From Exiguobacterium aurantiacum (GTDB lineage: Bacteria > Bacillota > Bacilli > Exiguobacteriales > Exiguobacteriaceae): a stretch of 64,000 bases of DNA. Under the pieces are notes generated by a model that was given only the letters and a program-made list of their open reading frames with translations, searched no databases and was not told the origin of the DNA. This document shows, piece by piece, positions 43,016 to 51,303 of this stretch (its first letter is position 1; the number at the start of each line of letters is the position of its first letter). The DNA lies in contig NZ_CP101462.1 of the NCBI RefSeq assembly GCF_024362205.1, forward strand, positions 214,501 to 278,500. Reading direction: 5' to 3'. A program made the position numbers and the translations under genes.

Positions 43016-43804
43016 ATGAAACGATTTATCGAGGAGGGGCGGACGCTCATCTGTTTTGATTTCGACGAGACGTACTTCCCGCATGCTTGCTCCGCGAAGC
43101 AGTTGAAGCATTTGCAGCAACTCGAAGATTTTCTCGAGAATCATTCACATCGTCTGTCGACGATGTGGGTGACGGGGAGTTCGCTCGAGACGATTATAGA
43201 GAAAGTGAAGCGGGCCGAGATGCGGTACTTCCCGCATAGGATCGCGGCAAGTCTCGGCACGGAACTTTATCAAGTGACGGCGACGGGGCAATTGGAGCTT
43301 GATCCCGGTTATTCGTCACGATTCCCGCACGATTTTTCGGGCCGTGTCGACCATGTCGTCGACAGACTAGGGCGAACGCTTGCGATTGAACCGCAAGCGA
43401 ATCTCGGGACGAGTGCTTGGATGCACAATTACTATTATTATGGCGAATCGGAGGCCGAACTCGCGCTCATTCGTTCAGCCGCAAGTGACTTTGGAATCGC
43501 CGTCAACGTCAGTCGGTGCAATCCGCTCGCCGGAGACCCGGATGGCGCCTACGATATCGATTTTATCCCACAAGGAGCGGGGAAAATCGCTGCGGTCGAC
43601 TACGTGTGCGACCGATATGCGTTTCAGACCGAGCACGCCTATGCGTTCGGTGACAGTGGGAACGATTTAGGGATGTTAAGACATGTCGGCAACGGCTATG
43701 TACTTGGCAACGGGACGGAAGAAGCCAAACGAGAACATGGTCGTGTCACCGAAGGCATGTATGCGGATGGGATTCTAGAAGTGTTACATCGAGCGATGCG
43801 ATAG
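43016..43804 (+). CDS. HAD-IIB hydrolase, sucrose-phosphatase-like
   Basis: 262 residues. HAD motif I is ICFDFDETYFP (D-x-D-x-T), motif II VTGSS, and motif IV AFGDSGNDLGMLRH; a cap domain of the IIB type lies between. The arrangement resembles sucrose-6-phosphate phosphatase-like Firmicutes HADs, substrate unknown. ATG 42953 is in frame but GGAGG stands 6 nt before ATG 43016. Convergent with the sigma-region-2 protein downstream. Confidence 0.82.
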   Translation: MKRFIEEGRTLICFDFDETYFPHACSAKQLKHLQQLEDFLENHSHRLSTMWVTGSSLETIIEKVKRAEMRYFPHRIAASLGTELYQVTATGQLELDPGYSSRFPHDFSGRVDHVVDRLGRTLAIEPQANLGTSAWMHNYYYYGESEAELALIRSAASDFGIAVNVSRCNPLAGDPDGAYDIDFIPQGAGKIAAVDYVCDRYAFQTEHAYAFGDSGNDLGMLRHVGNGYVLGNGTEEAKREHGRVTEGMYADGILEVLHRAMR

Positions 43805-43810
43805 ACGAAC

Positions 43811-44083
43811 TTAAGCGCTGGCGACTAAGCGTAGCGCAGCGGCCTCCACCCGCTCGAATAAATGGGTTTTCAGCCGGTGGGTCGTCAAATCGAGTGGTAG
43901 ACGCCGTTTCCAGAGATCAGTGAACACCTCGGATAGGACGGCCTCGGCCAAGTCGGCTCGCGTCGTCAAACGGAGGGCGAGCGAATATAAGATGCGCTCA
44001 TAGCGTTCGTAAAGCAGTTCGAGCGCGGAAGTGTCGCGGTTTAACAATCGTGCGTATAAATCGTGATCGGATATGAATGACAT
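43811..44083 (-). CDS. Stand-alone sigma-70 region 2 protein
   Basis: 90 residues. SALELLYERYERILYSLALRLTTRADLAEAVLSEVFTDLWKRR aligns by eye with region 2 of the ECF sigma at 42024-42584 (shared YERILY, LAE-A and EVF-LW), but the gene ends after about 85 residues with no region 4. It has a clean ribosome site (AAAGGAG 7 nt before ATG) and no frameshift remnants in the following bases. It could be a decayed paralogue or a protein that uses only the region 2 fold. Convergent with the HAD gene (6 bp apart). Confidence 0.7.
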   Translation of the reverse strand: MSFISDHDLYARLLNRDTSALELLYERYERILYSLALRLTTRADLAEAVLSEVFTDLWKRRLPLDLTTHRLKTHLFERVEAAALRLVASA

Positions 44084-44206
44084 GGTGAACTCCTTTAGGA
44101 ATGAGACTGTCTCGTGGTTTGACTAGCGGGCAAATGACGTAACCTTCTTATTTCACTTATAGCGTGAACGTAAACGGTTACTTGCTGATTCGAGCACATT
44201 CAAAAA

Positions 44207-44242
44207 ACACCCGAGGTCCGCGTCTAGCGGCCAGGCGGGTGT
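44207..44242. terminator. Bidirectional terminator of the zinc-ribbon gene
   Basis: ACACCCG / CGGGTGT with an inner GGTCCGC/AGCGGCC arm; A-run on the left and T-run on the right let it act on both strands. Confidence 0.8.
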
Positions 44243-44249
44243 TTTTGGG

Positions 44250-44465
44250 TTAAAACGACGTATAACAGTGTGGGCATGTCTGGGTGTTCCCAGCGGACCG
44301 TTTGAACGTTTTTTTACAGTTCGGACAAGTGACGGTCTCACTTTCTGTCCCGAAGAGACTACCACGGTTAAATAAGACATTCCGTAAATTCGGCAAGGCC
44401 TTGGCGGCAAAAATCATGGAGATGAATAAAACGACGGCCAAAACGGCCAACATGACATAGGTCAT
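44250..44465 (-). CDS. Membrane-anchored zinc-ribbon protein
   Basis: 71 residues. One N-terminal helix (YVMLAVLAVVLFISMIFAA, about 3-21), then a CPNC-x13-CPHC zinc ribbon near the C-terminus. The four-cysteine ribbon should bind Zn2+ in the cytoplasm. No family name assigned. ATG 44492 is in frame without a ribosome site; ATG 44465 is preferred although its spacing from GGGG is long (about 11 nt). Confidence 0.65.
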   Translation of the reverse strand: MTYVMLAVLAVVLFISMIFAAKALPNLRNVLFNRGSLFGTESETVTCPNCKKTFKRSAGNTQTCPHCYTSF

Positions 44466-44594
44466 AACGGGCGTACCCCTTTCGTGAAACATTCATTTCT
44501 TCTAGCATACGGGAAATTGTTCAAACGTACACCTCTAGACTGGATTAGCGAACAAATGTTCGTTATAATAAAGGTAACAAAGGAGGGGGATAGG

Positions 44595-44828
44595 ATGAGG
44601 CAAGAAGTCATGCGTTGGATGCGAAATGGACGAGTCGTGGAAATGGTGTATATGGATCGGAATGGGGTCATTTCAAAGCGACGCGTCAAACTGATGAAGT
44701 TGCAAGGCGATCGACTCGTCGGCTGGGACGTGAAAAAGCAGGCTCGTCGCACGTTTTGTATGGATCGTGTCCTCGCCTGTCTCCCGACGATCGAACGTGC
44801 CACCGGACGAGAGGAGGAAATTGGATGA
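44595..44828 (+). CDS. Small WYL-like domain protein
   Basis: 77 residues. VVEMVYMDRNGVISKRRVKLMKLQGDRLVGWDVKKQARRTFCMDRVLACLP follows, in two halves, the pattern of WYL domains (Y-x-d-x-x-G..s-x-R..R..R-x-F-x-x-x-R-I). Here the domain is alone, without the usual HTH. GGAGGGGG stands 6 nt before ATG 44595. It overlaps the next gene (ATGA), making a two-gene operon of small nucleic-acid-related domains. Confidence 0.65.
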   Translation: MRQEVMRWMRNGRVVEMVYMDRNGVISKRRVKLMKLQGDRLVGWDVKKQARRTFCMDRVLACLPTIERATGREEEIG

Positions 44829-45025
44829 CACCACTTCCGAAATGTTCGGCACCGGCCGAGCGGGCGCTCCAGGCCGCCTATATCGATACACTCGAACAGT
44901 TGGCCACCTATACGAAGCAAGAAATCGCGGCGCTTCACGGCGTCGGACCGAGTGTGTTGCTGGTTTTGGAATCTGCCCTCCATGAGCAAGGACTTCGGTT
45001 CACCGATAGCGAAAAAAATTCCTAG
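44825..45025 (+). CDS. Helix-hairpin-helix small protein (RpoA-CTD-like)
   Basis: 66 residues. LPKCSAPAERALQAAYIDTLEQLATYTKQEIAALHGVGPSVLLVLESAL, read in two halves, matches the HhH pattern of RNA polymerase alpha CTD (..PA.RAL...I.TL..L...t..ei..L.GvG...l..l...L). It should bind DNA or protein non-specifically; no catalytic part. ATG overlaps the stop of the WYL-like gene. A terminator starts inside its last codons. Confidence 0.72.
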   Translation: MTPLPKCSAPAERALQAAYIDTLEQLATYTKQEIAALHGVGPSVLLVLESALHEQGLRFTDSEKNS

Positions 45026-45050
45026 TCCCGTCCTGGACCAGGAATTTTTT
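45015..45050 (+). terminator. Intrinsic terminator
   Basis: AAAATTCCT / AGGAATTTT with an inner GTCC/GGAC pairing and T-run, ending the WYL/HhH operon. Confidence 0.85.
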
Positions 45051-45180
45051 GGTTGGGCGATTGTATTGCACGTAAAAAGGGAAGTAATATATTTGTCATC
45101 TCCATTACAGCCTAATATCTAGTACCATGACGATAAGGTTTGCGAACCTAGCGACACCCATGAGAAAGGAAGTACACAGC

Positions 45181-46641
45181 ATGAGGACGAAACGTTTATC
45201 CGCCATTCTAGAAAATGAGATGGATGACATCGAACGCGATCCATGGGTGACCGGAATTGAGACAGATTCCAGAAAGGTCAGTCCAGGGAATTTATTTATC
45301 TGTATCCGTGGTTATACGGTGGACGGACATGAATTCGCTGAGGACGCCGTCTCCAAAGGAGCGGTTGCTGTCATCTCGGAATACCCGCTTGACCTTGAGG
45401 TGCCGAACTTTGTCGTCGCGGACACGAAGCGGACAGCCGGCGTGGTGGCCAGTGCTTTTTATGACCACCCCTCACATCGGATGCGCATTTATGGTGTCAC
45501 CGGTACGAACGGGAAGACGACGACTGCGACGTTGACATATGATTTATTTCGTCTGTCCGGACGACCGGTCGGGATTGTCAGTACGATCGGAGCACGTTAT
45601 AAAAATCAAACATTAAAAACACCTAACACGACGCCGGAAGCCGTCGTCTTACATCGAATTTTGGCCGAAATGGCGGATGCTGGCGTGACCGACTGTGTCG
45701 TCGAAGTCTCTTCGCATGCGATGATGGAAGGACGTGTCGAAGGCGTCCGATTTCATGCGGCGGCGTTCACGAATTTGACGCATGACCACTTGGATTATCA
45801 TCGCTCAATGGACGAGTACGCCCGGGCCAAAGCACGATTGTTCGAACAAGTCGAAACGACAGACGGGGACGCCATCGTTTTGAACGCCGAAGACCCGGCC
45901 AGCAAGACGATGGCCGCGTTTGCCCCGTCCCGTCGACGCATCATGTATAGCACGCATGCGGACGTACCGGCTGATATTCAAGTCATTTGGCATGACCAGA
46001 CGGTCGTCGTCAAAATGAACGCTCTGACGATTGAGGCGCCGGTTCGCTTCATGGGCGCATTTAATGCCGCCAACTTGGCCGCGGCCATCGGTCTCGTCTC
46101 GACGTCGGAACTGATGTTGCGTTCGATTATCGCCAACGTACCGGGACTCACGCTTCCGAAAGGTCGGCTCGAACGACTGGATACGGAAGACGCCGAAATC
46201 TACCTCGACTACGCCCATACACCGGACGGCCTCGAGAAATGTCTGTCGACGCTTCAGCAAGGGGAGCGGGAACTCGTTGTCGTCTTGAGTGCGGCGGGCG
46301 ACCGTGACCCGACCAAACGGGCGGAGATGGGCCGCATCGCGAGTCGTTATTCGAACGACTTGATCGTGACCGTGCATGACGTGCGCACGGAAGACCCGAA
46401 GCATATCATCGACGGGCTACTCGCAGGAATCGACGCGAACACACATTACGTGACGTTCGAGGAACGGCGCGACGCCTTGCGTCACGCAGCGCAACAAGCG
46501 CTCGTCGGGAAGCGGATCGTCGTCGTTGGAAAAGGGCATGACCACGTCGAACGCGTCGGTCAAGAATCGATTCCGTTCAACGAATCCGATATTTTATTAG
46601 AAGAACTGAAAAAACGAAAAGGCCAAGAACCGGCCGTTTAA
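45181..46641 (+). CDS. murE: MurE-type UDP-MurNAc-tripeptide synthetase
   Basis: 486 residues. The Mur ligase ATP site is VTGTNGKTTT (106-115), with TPNTTPE, VEVSSHAM and the HDHLDYH block; the C-terminal domain has SAAGDRDPTKRAEMG. It adds the third amino acid to UDP-MurNAc-L-Ala-D-Glu. At the specificity site the DAP motif DNPR appears as HDVR (H399-D400-V401-R402) followed by TEDP, so it is neither a standard DAP nor the common Lys form. AAAGGAAG stands 8 nt before ATG 45181; the longer frame start is rejected. It is outside any dcw cluster. Confidence 0.85.
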   Translation: MRTKRLSAILENEMDDIERDPWVTGIETDSRKVSPGNLFICIRGYTVDGHEFAEDAVSKGAVAVISEYPLDLEVPNFVVADTKRTAGVVASAFYDHPSHRMRIYGVTGTNGKTTTATLTYDLFRLSGRPVGIVSTIGARYKNQTLKTPNTTPEAVVLHRILAEMADAGVTDCVVEVSSHAMMEGRVEGVRFHAAAFTNLTHDHLDYHRSMDEYARAKARLFEQVETTDGDAIVLNAEDPASKTMAAFAPSRRRIMYSTHADVPADIQVIWHDQTVVVKMNALTIEAPVRFMGAFNAANLAAAIGLVSTSELMLRSIIANVPGLTLPKGRLERLDTEDAEIYLDYAHTPDGLEKCLSTLQQGERELVVVLSAAGDRDPTKRAEMGRIASRYSNDLIVTVHDVRTEDPKHIIDGLLAGIDANTHYVTFEERRDALRHAAQQALVGKRIVVVGKGHDHVERVGQESIPFNESDILLEELKKRKGQEPAV

Positions 46642-46643
46642 CG

Positions 46644-46670
46644 AAACGATGACAACTGTCATCGTTTTTT
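46644..46670 (+). terminator. Intrinsic terminator after murE
   Basis: AAACGATGACA / TGTCATCGTTT with a 2-nt centre, then TTTT. Confidence 0.82.
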
Positions 46671-46737
46671 AATGTGTGAATTTTGAAAAAGAAGGTAATA
46701 ACTACTAATATAACGCTATTGAAGGAGGAGAACAGAC

Positions 46738-47082
46738 ATGTCAGTTTTGTACAAAGAGTTCACAAATGATGAAGAAGTCGTGACCGCCATTCAATCGATG
46801 AAAGCGAAAGGGATTGAGGACAAGCACATTTATGTCATCACCCACGACGATGACCGGACCGATCGTGTGGCCGATAATGCCGACGCGAATACGGTGACGG
46901 CATCAGACGTCGGCTTAGGGACGGCCGCGAAAAATGTATTCCGCAAAAAGGGCGATGAGCTTCGGGCCCAGTTCGAACAGCTCGGTTTCTCATCGACTGA
47001 AGCGGATCAACTCGAGAAAAAATTAGACCAAGGCAAGGTGGTCGTCGTCGTCAAAGACGCACCAGCCGGATTCACTTTATAA
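46738..47082 (+). CDS. YflT / general stress protein 17M-like
   Basis: 114 residues. SVLYKEFTNDEEVVTAIQSMKAKGIEDKHIYVITHDDDRTDRVADNADANTV (in two halves) matches the YflT domain; FEQLGFSSTEADQLEKKLDQGKVVVVV closes it. Soluble, acidic, expected cytoplasmic stress protein of unknown mechanism. AAGGAGG stands 8 nt before ATG. A weak GGTAAT-type -10 lies upstream but I do not claim a SigB promoter. Confidence 0.85.
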   Translation: MSVLYKEFTNDEEVVTAIQSMKAKGIEDKHIYVITHDDDRTDRVADNADANTVTASDVGLGTAAKNVFRKKGDELRAQFEQLGFSSTEADQLEKKLDQGKVVVVVKDAPAGFTL

Positions 47083-47107
47083 TTCCACCACCATGGAGAA
47101 TACAGAG

Positions 47108-47139
47108 ACAGGGCTGAATCAATGGATTCAGCCCTGTTT
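47108..47139. terminator. Hairpin between yflT and the convergent MDR gene
   Basis: ACAGGGCTGAATC / GATTCAGCCCTGT, 13-bp perfect stem, AATG loop, short T-run on the plus strand. Its left arm mirrors the right, so it may serve both genes. Confidence 0.8.
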
Positions 47140-47142
47140 GTA

Positions 47143-48138
47143 TTAGTCGTGGATGCGGACGACGGTCCGGCCGCTCAGTTCGCCGCGCATCATCGCCTCG
47201 GCGTGTCGAGGGACGTCATGCAGCGGAATCTCATGGACCATATGGTTGAGCACATGGGTGTCAACAAGCTCATGGAGTCGTTCCCACGCTTTCACGCGAC
47301 GGGAAATCGGTTGCATGACCGAATCGATGCCGATCAGCCGGATGCCCCGTAAGATGAACGGATAGACGGTCATATGGAGCTCATGTCCACCAGCGAGCCC
47401 GCAGGCGACGACCGTCCCTTCGTAGCGTGTTCGGCTAAGGATATTACCGAGCGTCTCGCCTCCGACCGAATCGATGGCGGCATCAAATTTTTGCTCGTCG
47501 AGCGGACGTCCTGGTCCCTCAAGCTGACTTCGAGGGATCATGTTCTCGACACCGAGGTCACGCAAATACGCCGGGTCTTGTTTGCCGGTCGAGGCAATCA
47601 CGTGGTAGCCGAGCTTGTGGAGCAAGGCGATGGCGAAACTGCCGACGCCTCCAGAAGCCCCGGTCACGAGCACTTCTTGACCGGGATGCACGCCCTCATG
47701 TTCGAGCGCCTCGACAGCGAACATGGCGGTAAGTCCTGGTGTCCCAATCGTCATCGCATCTCGCATGCCCATGCCTTTCGGTAATTTGATGAGCCAGTTC
47801 CCTGGAACTTGGGCGTAACGGCTGAAGCCACCGAAATGCCGTTCGCCGATCCCGAAACCGGTGGCGATGACTTCATCGCCGACTTTGAAGTCGAGATGGT
47901 CGGATTCAACGACTTTCCCGACGAACTCGCACCCGGGGATAAACGGGTAATGACTGACGATTTTGCCGGACCCCGTCAGCCCGAGGGCGTCTTTGTAGTT
48001 GAGCGCTGAATAATGGACTTCGACGAGGACGTTGCCGTCTTCTTCTTTTGGAAGCGCGTCGAGTTTGACGTCCGTCACCGTGGCATGGAGACGGTCATCC
48101 GTCTTGTCGAGGACGAGTGCTTGAAATGATTCGTTCAT
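47143..48138 (-). CDS. MDR zinc-independent oxidoreductase, YhdH/YhfP family
   Basis: 331 residues. Medium-chain dehydrogenase of the acryloyl-CoA reductase/YhdH type: VHYSALNYKDALGLTGSGKIVSHYPFIPGCEFVG at the N-terminus, the GFGIGERHFGGFSRYAQV loop, and the NADP motif VLVTGASGGVGSFA. No zinc ligands, as expected. NADPH-dependent reduction of an enoyl or quinone substrate is likely. TTG 48144 is in frame; ATG 48138 is preferred, with AAAGGGG about 10 nt upstream. Confidence 0.9.
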   Translation of the reverse strand: MNESFQALVLDKTDDRLHATVTDVKLDALPKEEDGNVLVEVHYSALNYKDALGLTGSGKIVSHYPFIPGCEFVGKVVESDHLDFKVGDEVIATGFGIGERHFGGFSRYAQVPGNWLIKLPKGMGMRDAMTIGTPGLTAMFAVEALEHEGVHPGQEVLVTGASGGVGSFAIALLHKLGYHVIASTGKQDPAYLRDLGVENMIPRSQLEGPGRPLDEQKFDAAIDSVGGETLGNILSRTRYEGTVVACGLAGGHELHMTVYPFILRGIRLIGIDSVMQPISRRVKAWERLHELVDTHVLNHMVHEIPLHDVPRHAEAMMRGELSGRTVVRIHD

Positions 48139-48284
48139 GGTCAATTGGCCCCTTTCGCTGATACGTATTCTATTCCTTTGTTATGATTCCCTACCTGCCA
48201 AAATATATACACGAATGTTTCGTTCTAACAGGGAGTGGAATGGTACAATGAAAGAGATTCAACTAGAGTGAGGAGGAATGAAGC

Positions 48285-48722
48285 ATGCGGCACGACGACT
48301 ATGAGTTTGATGAAGAAGTAGAAGAAGGCGAATTGTTTAACGTATACGACATTCTGCCACCGGATGGTACCATTCTTGAGATGGCAACGGCCGAAGAGAT
48401 GGTACGTGCGGCGGAACTCGAGGCGACACATAATGCGCTCGAGCGAATCCAAGACTCAAACTTTCAGTTGTCAGGGGTAACCTTTAAAGAGTTGCTGGCA
48501 GAGTTCGAGCGATACGAGCAAGAATCGATGGAATTCTGGACAGGCGTTTATAGCCGATTGCGCATTCCATGGGCATGGACGATTCGAATCGATGTGGCCA
48601 ACGGTCCGATTCACGTCGTCAATGACCGCGACATCTTTATCGATGAAGCGGACTTCGAAGAGTACGACTTCGAAGAATACGCTGATGATGATTACGAAGA
48701 CGAAAACAAAGACAATCAATGA
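48285..48722 (+). CDS. Acidic hypothetical protein
   Basis: 145 residues, no family recognised. N-terminus (DDYEFDEEVEEGE) and C-terminus (EYDFEEYADDDYEDENKDN) are strongly acidic; the middle has FWTGVYSRLRIPWAWTIRIDV, a possible small folded core. GAGGAGG stands about 8 nt before ATG. Monocistronic and followed by a strong terminator. The acidic ends could mimic nucleic acid, but this is only a thought from charge. Confidence 0.75.
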   Translation: MRHDDYEFDEEVEEGELFNVYDILPPDGTILEMATAEEMVRAAELEATHNALERIQDSNFQLSGVTFKELLAEFERYEQESMEFWTGVYSRLRIPWAWTIRIDVANGPIHVVNDRDIFIDEADFEEYDFEEYADDDYEDENKDNQ

Positions 48723-48728
48723 ATCCAA

Positions 48729-48765
48729 AAACGTCTTCCCCTCATTCGGGGAAAGACGTTTTTTT
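48729..48765. terminator. Intrinsic terminator
   Basis: AAACGTCTTCCCC / GGGGAAAGACGTTT (one bulged A), loop TCATTC, then T5. The stop of the opposite small gene lies in its left arm. Confidence 0.88.
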
Positions 48766-48948
48766 ACTGTCGAGGAGAGCAACGCGGATGCGCGTTACTT
48801 CTGTCGCTCCGAACCAAAGTCCGACGCTACATAAGATGGCAACACCGCTCACCATTGCTCCGACAACCGCCGTGTCCCCGATCATCGTGAACGACAACCC
48901 GAGACTGAACAAGCCGAAAAATAATAATCCTCCTGCCATCGTCCTCAT
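48742..48948 (-). CDS. Small two-helix membrane protein
   Basis: 68 residues with helices at about 5-23 and 27-50 (GGLLFFGLFSLGLSFTMIG; AVVGAMVSGVAILCSVGLWFG) and a charged C-terminal tail (TRIRVALLDSKKTSFPE). AAGGGTGG stands 7 nt before ATG. No family recognised. Its 3' end runs into the terminator shared with the acidic protein gene. Confidence 0.6.
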   Translation of the reverse strand: MRTMAGGLLFFGLFSLGLSFTMIGDTAVVGAMVSGVAILCSVGLWFGATEVTRIRVALLDSKKTSFPE

Positions 48949-49036
48949 GACTCAGCCACCCTTTCTCGTTTCATCTGTCTCTAGTGTAGGCGGTAGAGTC
49001 TGAAAAGGGTGACTGAATTTCATACCAGGTCAAAAA

Positions 49037-49741
49037 TCAAGCAAGGTCGTAGACGGAATACGTCTTGCCATTCTCGAACGGCTCGTCTAGCAAGTGTTTC
49101 GCCAAGATGCGGGCGACCGTCTCAGGGGTGCGCAATCGTCCTTCCGTCACATAGGAGCGGAACTGTTCCACGTCACGGAACGCGTCTTCTGACGAGGCCC
49201 GAATGCTTTCCTGCATCGCGGTGTCCATTACGCCTGGATTGAACAAGGCGACCTTGTCGTTTGTATCGGTCAATTCAAGGGCGACCGTCTCCGTGAAGTG
49301 GTCGAGACCGGCTTTCGTCGCACAATAGGCGCTCCAACCCGAGATGGCGCGCTTGGCGGCCCCGGAGGTCACATGGATGAGCGAGACGGGCAGTTCATAC
49401 GCGAGCACCGCGTTCGTCAATAACATCGGGGCGAGCAGGTTGGCTTGGACGTGGGCGATGAGCTGATTCGGATTCATATGGCCGGCCCGATGAATCGGTT
49501 CAATCAAAGCTGCGTTTTGCACGACGAGTAAGGGCGTCGCCGTTTCAATGAGCGGCTTCACGTGTTCGAGCGCGGCCAGCGTGCTCTCAGGATTCGATAA
49601 ATCGACCTCGACGTGACGGAACGAGGCATCGGCCGCCTGCGTCCGTGAGAAATTGACGACCTCGTAATCCCGCTTCAATAGTTCCTCGGCGATGGCACGG
49701 CCGAGACCGCGCGAGGCACCGGTCACGATGGCTAGTTTCAT
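49037..49741 (-). CDS. SDR-family oxidoreductase, YueD-like
   Basis: 234 residues. Classical SDR: VTGASRGLGRAIAEEL (6-21), VVQNAALIEP (NAG-like), and S..SGWSAYCATKAGLDHF with the Y-x3-K pair. FNPGVMDTAMQ also fits. It is closest in my memory to B. subtilis YueD, a benzil reductase, but the natural substrate is unknown. GGAGG lies 6 nt before ATG. It is followed on the same strand only by non-coding DNA. Confidence 0.88.
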   Translation of the reverse strand: MKLAIVTGASRGLGRAIAEELLKRDYEVVNFSRTQAADASFRHVEVDLSNPESTLAALEHVKPLIETATPLLVVQNAALIEPIHRAGHMNPNQLIAHVQANLLAPMLLTNAVLAYELPVSLIHVTSGAAKRAISGWSAYCATKAGLDHFTETVALELTDTNDKVALFNPGVMDTAMQESIRASSEDAFRDVEQFRSYVTEGRLRTPETVARILAKHLLDEPFENGKTYSVYDLA

Positions 49742-49752
49742 GACAGCTCCTC

Positions 49753-50139
49753 CTATTCGTGAATCGTCTTCCGGTATCCATAAAATGGACGGAAGTTTAA
49801 TTTTTCGTAATACGTCTGCGACGAGGCACTAGCAAGCATCTCGAGACGCGTCTCAGGGTAGAGCGCATGGACGTGTGACAGCAGTCGCTCGCCAATCCCG
49901 AGGCGACGGTGCGAGGCCGCGATGAGCAGTTCGCATACGTACAGGCTCACGGTCGTGTCGGTCAACCCACGCAGATAGGCGATCACCTGTCCTTCTGACT
50001 CAACGACATAGGCGACGTTCGATTGCCGCCACGCCTGTTTCGTCAACTCGTGTTGTCGGACGAGTTGACTCCAACCTTCCGTCTCATTCAACGCTTGAAT
50101 CTGGTCGAAGTCACGCTCTTCGTATGGGCGGATGTTCAA
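49753..50139 (-). CDS. GNAT-family N-acetyltransferase
   Basis: 128 residues. IRPYEERDFDQIQALNETEGW at the N-terminus, YVCELLIAASHRRLGIGERLLSHVH (acetyl-CoA loop, R-R-L-G-I-G) and SQTYYEKLNFRPFYGY at the end are typical of small GNATs. Substrate unknown. Its start overlaps the serine hydrolase stop (ATGA), so the two are probably co-transcribed; the SDR follows 12 bp later. Confidence 0.87.
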   Translation of the reverse strand: MNIRPYEERDFDQIQALNETEGWSQLVRQHELTKQAWRQSNVAYVVESEGQVIAYLRGLTDTTVSLYVCELLIAASHRRLGIGERLLSHVHALYPETRLEMLASASSQTYYEKLNFRPFYGYRKTIHE

Positions 50140-51152
50140 GCAGACACACCTGCTTTCTGTTCGATGGCTTTCATGAGGTCGAACGCACCGTCTGACTCGT
50201 TCGAACAGATGACCGAAATGATGTCTGTGGCCGGGTAGTAAGCAGAATGAAAACTGACGCCGGGGTCATAACCCATGACATGATATTTGAACACGTGTCG
50301 ATTCGCATCCAGTTGAATCCACAGACCGTATCCATAACGTCCGCCTGTTTCGTTCACTGGCACGTGAGGCGTGAAGAGCAGTGATGTCATCTCCTCACCA
50401 AGTAGGCGATGACCGAGCAGGGCGCTCCACAGTTTGGCCATATCTTGTGCCGTCACGAACGCGCCGCCGTCCGCGCCGCCTTTGACGGGAATCGAATAGT
50501 GGTTCGTCCGCCACGAGCCGTCCATGTTGTCGATATACCCGAGCGCCGTGTTCGCCGGTAAGGCATCGAGGGAGAAGTATCCAGAATCGGTCATGTCGGC
50601 CGGGTTGAACACGAATCGCTCGATATAGTCCGAGAACGTCAACCCGCTCGCTTGTTCGACGATGAGACCGAGCACGATATAACCGGCATTATTGTATTCG
50701 AACACGCCCCGTTCTTGTCGCATCGGCTCGTCTTGAAACATCGGTAAGAAGTCACGGGACTGTCTCATATGATACATCGGACGCTGTCGCCATAATTCCT
50801 CAAAGTCGTCCATGACAGACTCGTCGAAATAATCTGGGATGCCCGACGTATGGGTGAGCAACTGTTCGACTGTCACGGCCGGGTCGAAATATGGAAAATG
50901 GATGGTGAGGCATTCACTGAGCGTCGATGTGAATGCCAACTTACCTTGTTCGATGAGTTGGCAGATGGCGATGGCCGTGAATAGCTTACAGCCAGAGGCG
51001 ATGCCGAATCGGGTCGACGTTCGATTTTCGATTTGTTCAGCACGATTTGCGTATCCTTGTTGATGTTCGAACAGGATGTCGTCCTGTCGCATGACGAGCG
51101 CCGATCCAGAAAAAGTAGATGAGACTTCATAGGGTGACCAGTCAGGACTCAT
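50136..51152 (-). CDS. Serine hydrolase, beta-lactamase family (class C/PBP4* fold)
   Basis: 338 residues. S53-x-x-K56 (GIASGCKLFT) and Y153-N-N155 (FEYNNAGY) are the catalytic tetrad pieces, and HTSGIPDYFDE is the usual loop. No signal peptide, so it is a cytoplasmic esterase/peptidase-like member rather than a secreted beta-lactamase. Substrate unknown. ATG 51194 is in frame but GGAGG stands 6 nt before ATG 51152. Confidence 0.87.
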   Translation of the reverse strand: MSPDWSPYEVSSTFSGSALVMRQDDILFEHQQGYANRAEQIENRTSTRFGIASGCKLFTAIAICQLIEQGKLAFTSTLSECLTIHFPYFDPAVTVEQLLTHTSGIPDYFDESVMDDFEELWRQRPMYHMRQSRDFLPMFQDEPMRQERGVFEYNNAGYIVLGLIVEQASGLTFSDYIERFVFNPADMTDSGYFSLDALPANTALGYIDNMDGSWRTNHYSIPVKGGADGGAFVTAQDMAKLWSALLGHRLLGEEMTSLLFTPHVPVNETGGRYGYGLWIQLDANRHVFKYHVMGYDPGVSFHSAYYPATDIISVICSNESDGAFDLMKAIEQKAGVSA

Positions 51153-51303
51153 GGTGGACCTCCAACTTCTAATTTTCAAGTTTACACTTATCAATCAGTA
51201 AACTTCATGTTTAAACATTAACCTAAATAATGGAAAAGGTACAGGCGTCGTTTCACTAGCGTGATACGATAGGATAGTACGTTTAGATAGGGAGCGAGAA
51301 AAC

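Noticed and set aside
46671-46737. SigB promoter ahead of yflT
   Set aside because: GTGTGA-14-GGTAAT is too far from consensus to claim, although YflT is SigB-dependent in Bacillus.
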